Assembly (NCBI GenBank): GCA_046597185.1
Contig: JBKJLF010000081.1
Location: 1 to 10,483 of the forward strand
Length of the DNA: 10,483 nt
Direction of reading: 5' to 3'
Source: CAMBDR01 sp046597185
GTDB lineage: Bacteria > Pseudomonadota > Gammaproteobacteria > Burkholderiales > Burkholderiaceae_D
The notes under the pieces were generated by a model. That model was not told where the DNA came from, ran no database searches, and saw only the letters and a list, made by a program, of their open reading frames with translations. This document shows positions 8,801 to 10,483 of this stretch, piece by piece. Each line of letters begins with the position of its first letter. Positions within the stretch are counted from its first letter, which is position 1. A program made the translations under genes and the position numbers.

Positions 8801-9854
8801 GGTGGTTCAGTTCTTGCACCAGCTTTTCATAGGAAATATCCTGGCGTGCAAATGCGGCGAACGCAATTTTGCGGTTGCGTTTGAGTAGTTCGAGAAAATC
8901 CGGATTGCCATGCAGATCGGACTTGAGCACCAGGGTATTGATGAACAGGCCAACTACCTGGCTTAATTCGGCACGTGAGCGGGTGGTGATCGGCGTGCCG
9001 ATGTTGATGTCATCTTGCCCGGTGTAGCGTTGCAACAGAACCTGATAGGCCGAACAGAGTGTAATGAACAGCGTGACGCCATTATCTTTGCTCAGTTGCA
9101 GCAAACGGGCGGTGAGTTCACGGCCAAAAACGTGACGCACAATGGCACCGTGATTCAAGGCTACGGCTTGGCGTGGTCGATCCATCGGCATGCGCAGTAC
9201 GGGAATTTCGCCGCCCAGTTGTCCTTTCCAGAATTCGAGCTGTTTTTCATATTCCCCCGCCTTGATGCGCTCGTTTTGCCAGCTCGCATAGTCGGCGTAT
9301 TGTATTGGCAGGTTTTCAAGTGGCGCAACCGGGTTGCCAATGGCGGCATTGTAGAAATGAAATACATCACGCGTAATGATTTTGAGCGAATCGAAGTCGG
9401 CGACGATGTGGTGAATCGTGAACAGGACTAAATAATGCTCATCTTCAAGCTGGTAAATGCTTGCTTTGAGTAGCGGCCCGTGTTCCAGCGAGAATGGAAT
9501 CTGGCTCAGAATCTGCATTTCGCTGCGAGCCTGCGCTTGGCGTTGAGTCGTGGGCAAGTTGCGCAGGTCGTGCAGTGGCACCTCCAGTTGTAGGTGTGGC
9601 TTGATCGATAGTTCGGGCATCTCGCCTTGGGCGATAAAGGTGGTACGCAAGGCTTCATGGCGCGCGACAACGGCATTGAGACTATTCACGAACAGGGTGC
9701 TGTCAAAGTTGCCGCGCACGGTGAAGGCGAAATTGATGTTGAAATGAATCAGGTCCGGCGTTAATTGGTGAAGGAACCAGATCCGGTACTGGTCGGCAGA
9801 CAGCGGCATGGCCTGGTCGCGTGCTACAGGTATCAATTGAGGAGAAGGTTGCAT
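5850..9854 (-). CDS. Non-ribosomal peptide synthetase, C-A-PCP-TE termination module
   Basis: A complete 1334-residue protein with one extension module and chain release. Condensation domain, residues about 16-450: PLSADQYRIWFLHQL, RHEALRTTF, active site HHIVADF (His148, His149, Asp153; the usual final Gly is Phe154), GLFINTL. Adenylation domain, about 475-985: YTSGSTGMPKG at 635, DYGLTE (Leu where Pro is usual), FKSGDRARF, HGKVDK with Lys975. Specificity residues read D681 V682 Q685 N724 V752 G754 D779 V787 T788 K975; Asp681 fits an alpha-amino acid, but I know no substrate for this code. Carrier domain: FFDIGGDSL with phosphopantetheine Ser1030. Type I thioesterase, about 1085-1334: GWSMGG with Ser1163, Asp1190, His1318, giving a full triad for hydrolysis or macrocyclisation. 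A polar Gln/Thr/Asn-rich insert lies near residues 600-625. The C domain probably accepts the chain from the carrier protein encoded just upstream. The start codon has only a weak ribosome binding site. Confidence 0.97.
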   Translation of the reverse strand: MQPSPQLIPVARDQAMPLSADQYRIWFLHQLTPDLIHFNINFAFTVRGNFDSTLFVNSLNAVVARHEALRTTFIAQGEMPELSIKPHLQLEVPLHDLRNLPTTQRQAQARSEMQILSQIPFSLEHGPLLKASIYQLEDEHYLVLFTIHHIVADFDSLKIITRDVFHFYNAAIGNPVAPLENLPIQYADYASWQNERIKAGEYEKQLEFWKGQLGGEIPVLRMPMDRPRQAVALNHGAIVRHVFGRELTARLLQLSKDNGVTLFITLCSAYQVLLQRYTGQDDINIGTPITTRSRAELSQVVGLFINTLVLKSDLHGNPDFLELLKRNRKIAFAAFARQDISYEKLVQELNHQRNLGHNLFFQTMVMLLDPEKLGSTIAPGLDIQPFPLEKKTTTFELTLTFAMVGDELTLALDYNTDLYDERTVVGLLQHFDLLLNDIVKRPATRILDFNIISVAQRNEIFDKYCGELPKAIPAKRVHELFAEQVARTPDAIALVYQSTQLSYAQLEQQANQLAAWLVHQGLQRGAIVGIIAHRSSAQIVALLAILKAGAAYLPIDPEHPAERIEYMLRNAGAAMVLTSATTSVPAPGVPVHDLQQALQEPSLNQTHSQTPTQIHNPAIELERKGTPDDLMYVIYTSGSTGMPKGVMVSHKNVVNHCKGVADRFALKAQDKVLQFTSVSFDVAVQEIFPTLLHGATLVLWKEHRLEGTESFLNWIAEQQLTVVNLTTAHWNNIVADLQSSAAALPQSLRLLVVGGEKIIAKTWQAWDQIAGTQVALINDYGLTETTVTATMFSPPPSFRTEGAFPVGTPICNVEVYVLDAAMQPLPVGVYGELYIGGLGIAKGYIGDQTLTAERFLANPFGPGRLFKSGDRARFRQDGNLEFEGRIDDQIKIRGHRIELPEIEARIAAFSAALKSTLLAHKNEQGQVRLVVYLVASSETFDLEQFKAWLRAGLPEYMVPTEYMFIDQIPLTVHGKVDKARLPAPELARIHQARRAPVSATEQLVVQYCQQLLGRPELSVDDSFFDIGGDSLLATQLVARLKQGTGMTIPLRLVFEYPQLASLAAQLEAMQGGAQQRSDQCMVKIQQAGSKPALFYVHPVGGTVSCYFPLARGLGEQQPFYALQSHAMVDPASTLETVEQMAEHYLAEIRALQPHGPYRLGGWSMGGFIAYEMARRLQELGESVSELSLIDTYLTKTRVADDQVILFNFVLQLAAVPGVKVSEDDIRAWGDKSLAHGDICQALRAANLVPAGFSDADITHLLSVYTKTVHAFKLYNPKPSSPIAIEKVVLFRARDSHEEKGIWPELVQELEVIHVDADHFGIVRHEKVAQTLRSL

Positions 9855-9891
9855 CTATCGTGATCTGTAAGGATTAACAAGTTGATAAGGT

Positions 9892-9915
9892 GCGCGACAT
9901 ATCAGTAGGTCGCGC
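9892..9915. other. GC-rich inverted repeat between the upstream synthase and the C-A-PCP-TE gene
   Basis: Perfect 7-bp arms (GCGCGAC at 9892-9898 and GTCGCGC at 9909-9915) flank a 10-base loop within the 78-bp gap between stop 9933 and start 9854. No T-run follows the stem in the transcribed direction, so this is not a convincing intrinsic terminator. It may be an intercistronic RNA stem-loop or a protein-binding palindrome. Confidence 0.5.
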
Positions 9916-9932
9916 CGACGTAAGGTAATGGC

Positions 9933-10483
9933 TTATTGGGCCAAGGCAGATTCAAGTTCTTCAATTGAAATATCATCTGACATGCGTAACAGTTCTTCAA
10001 GCTCGGCATCGGTTTGCGCCGCCAGCCCTTGAGTGAGTGCGTTAATCTGTTTGGCGACACCACGTACGGTAGGGTCATCAAACAGCGATTCGATGCTTAA
10101 TTCCACGCCAAAATGCGAACGCACTTGCGCGATCAGTTGAATCGCCACCAGTGATGTGCCGCCCAGAGCGAAGAAATCATCGGCGGCCTCAATCGTACTC
10201 ACCCCAAAGAGTGACTTCCACAAAGACGCAACCACGTTTTCGACATCGCCGCTCATTGCCGATGCGTCACCCGCAACTGGTGTGGCTGCGGCCTGAGCGG
10301 TCGCAGCTGGTGTGGCTGCGGCCTGAGCGGTCGCTGCTGGTGTGGCTGCGGCCTGAGCGGTCGCTGCTGGCGTGGCTACTGCACTTTGTTGCTTGGTTGT
10401 GCCAGTGAGCCAAAGCAGGCCGCTGCCGTTGAACAGTGCCGTCAACGCTGCGCTGTCGCCAATGGCGGCGCTACCGATCAGGA
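9933..10483 (-). CDS. C-terminal end of a large PKS or PKS/NRPS protein, ending in a carrier domain
   Basis: The frame is open from the right edge to a TAA at 9935-9933; the protein begins outside the window. About 30 residues at the edge (around ALTALFNGSGLLWLTG) resemble a helix-rich inter-domain stretch such as a post-acyltransferase linker, but are too short to name. A flexible linker of three ATPAATAQAA repeats plus a partial copy follows, then a carrier domain: VASLWKSLFG, DDFFALGGTSLVAIQLI with the phosphopantetheine serine at 10154-10152, and SIESLFDDPTVRGVA. The Gly-Gly-Thr-Ser form and hydrophobic pattern occur in both PKS-type and hybrid-module carriers. The last 35 residues are acidic (DAELEELLRMSDDISIEELE) and lack a thioesterase, as in subunits that pass their chain to a next protein through a C-terminal docking tail. 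The next gene starts with a C domain, fitting PKS-to-NRPS transfer. Calling the missing part PKS is inference. Confidence 0.85.
   Translation of the reverse strand, partial: LIGSAAIGDSAALTALFNGSGLLWLTGTTKQQSAVATPAATAQAAATPAATAQAAATPAATAQAAATPVAGDASAMSGDVENVVASLWKSLFGVSTIEAADDFFALGGTSLVAIQLIAQVRSHFGVELSIESLFDDPTVRGVAKQINALTQGLAAQTDAELEELLRMSDDISIEELESALAQ
10277..10376 (-). repeat. In-frame 30-bp tandem repeat encoding ATPAATAQAA linker
   Basis: Three nearly identical 30-bp units (10277-10306, 10307-10336, 10337-10366) plus a 10-bp partial copy. They differ by only a few bases, e.g. gcagctgg against gctgctgg. Because the unit is ten codons long, changes in copy number keep the frame. The encoded Ala/Thr/Pro/Gln stretch lacks secondary-structure signals and would tether the carrier domain flexibly to the preceding domain. 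The near-identity at DNA level suggests recent duplication or slippage. Confidence 0.92.

Noticed and set aside
1..10483. Possible frameshift or pseudogene in the left NRPS because no single closed frame is seen
   Set aside because: Reading the minus strand from 2662 gives an uninterrupted protein; it only lacks a stop codon because it leaves the window.

Overview
The window is one continuous piece of a hybrid polyketide/non-ribosomal peptide gene cluster. Every gene I can support lies on the minus strand, so transcription runs from the right edge to the left edge. Coding density is very high, there are no RNA genes, and I see no insertion sequence, integrase or CRISPR array. Gram-negative style gene packing, the protein character and moderate-to-high GC (judged by eye) suggest a proteobacterium. 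A betaproteobacterium is my best guess, but only a guess.

In transcription order: (1) the 3' end of a large synthase protein (9933-10483, 5' end outside the window). It finishes with an Ala/Thr/Pro linker made of 10-residue repeats, one carrier domain and a short acidic tail. (2) A complete 1334-residue NRPS (5850-9854) with domains C-A-PCP-TE. Its A-domain code reads D-V-Q-N-V-G-D-V-T-K and I cannot match it to a substrate. (3) A small membrane di-iron hydroxylase/desaturase of the fatty acid hydroxylase superfamily (5245-5796). (4) A luciferase-like FMN-dependent monooxygenase of the natural-product type (4000-5232). (5) A 12-helix MFS transporter (2765-4003). (6) The 5' part of another NRPS (1-2662) with a divergent C domain and an A domain whose visible code, D-V-W-H-A-S-L-I-D, points to serine. 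It runs off the left edge.

Inferred working model: the chain on the carrier at the end of the upstream synthase passes to the C domain of the C-A-PCP-TE protein, which adds one residue and releases the product. The two stand-alone oxygenases would tailor a carrier-bound or released intermediate, and the MFS protein would export the product. The serine-activating NRPS lies downstream of the thioesterase module, so gene order and assembly order do not obviously match.

The most interesting points are the pairing of two unrelated stand-alone oxygenases within one assembly-line operon, the unassigned A-domain code, the divergent C domain in the serine module, the apparent loss of colinearity, and a GC-rich hairpin in each of the two larger intergenic gaps. 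The general cluster type is well known. I cannot name the product, and whether it is new needs database comparison.
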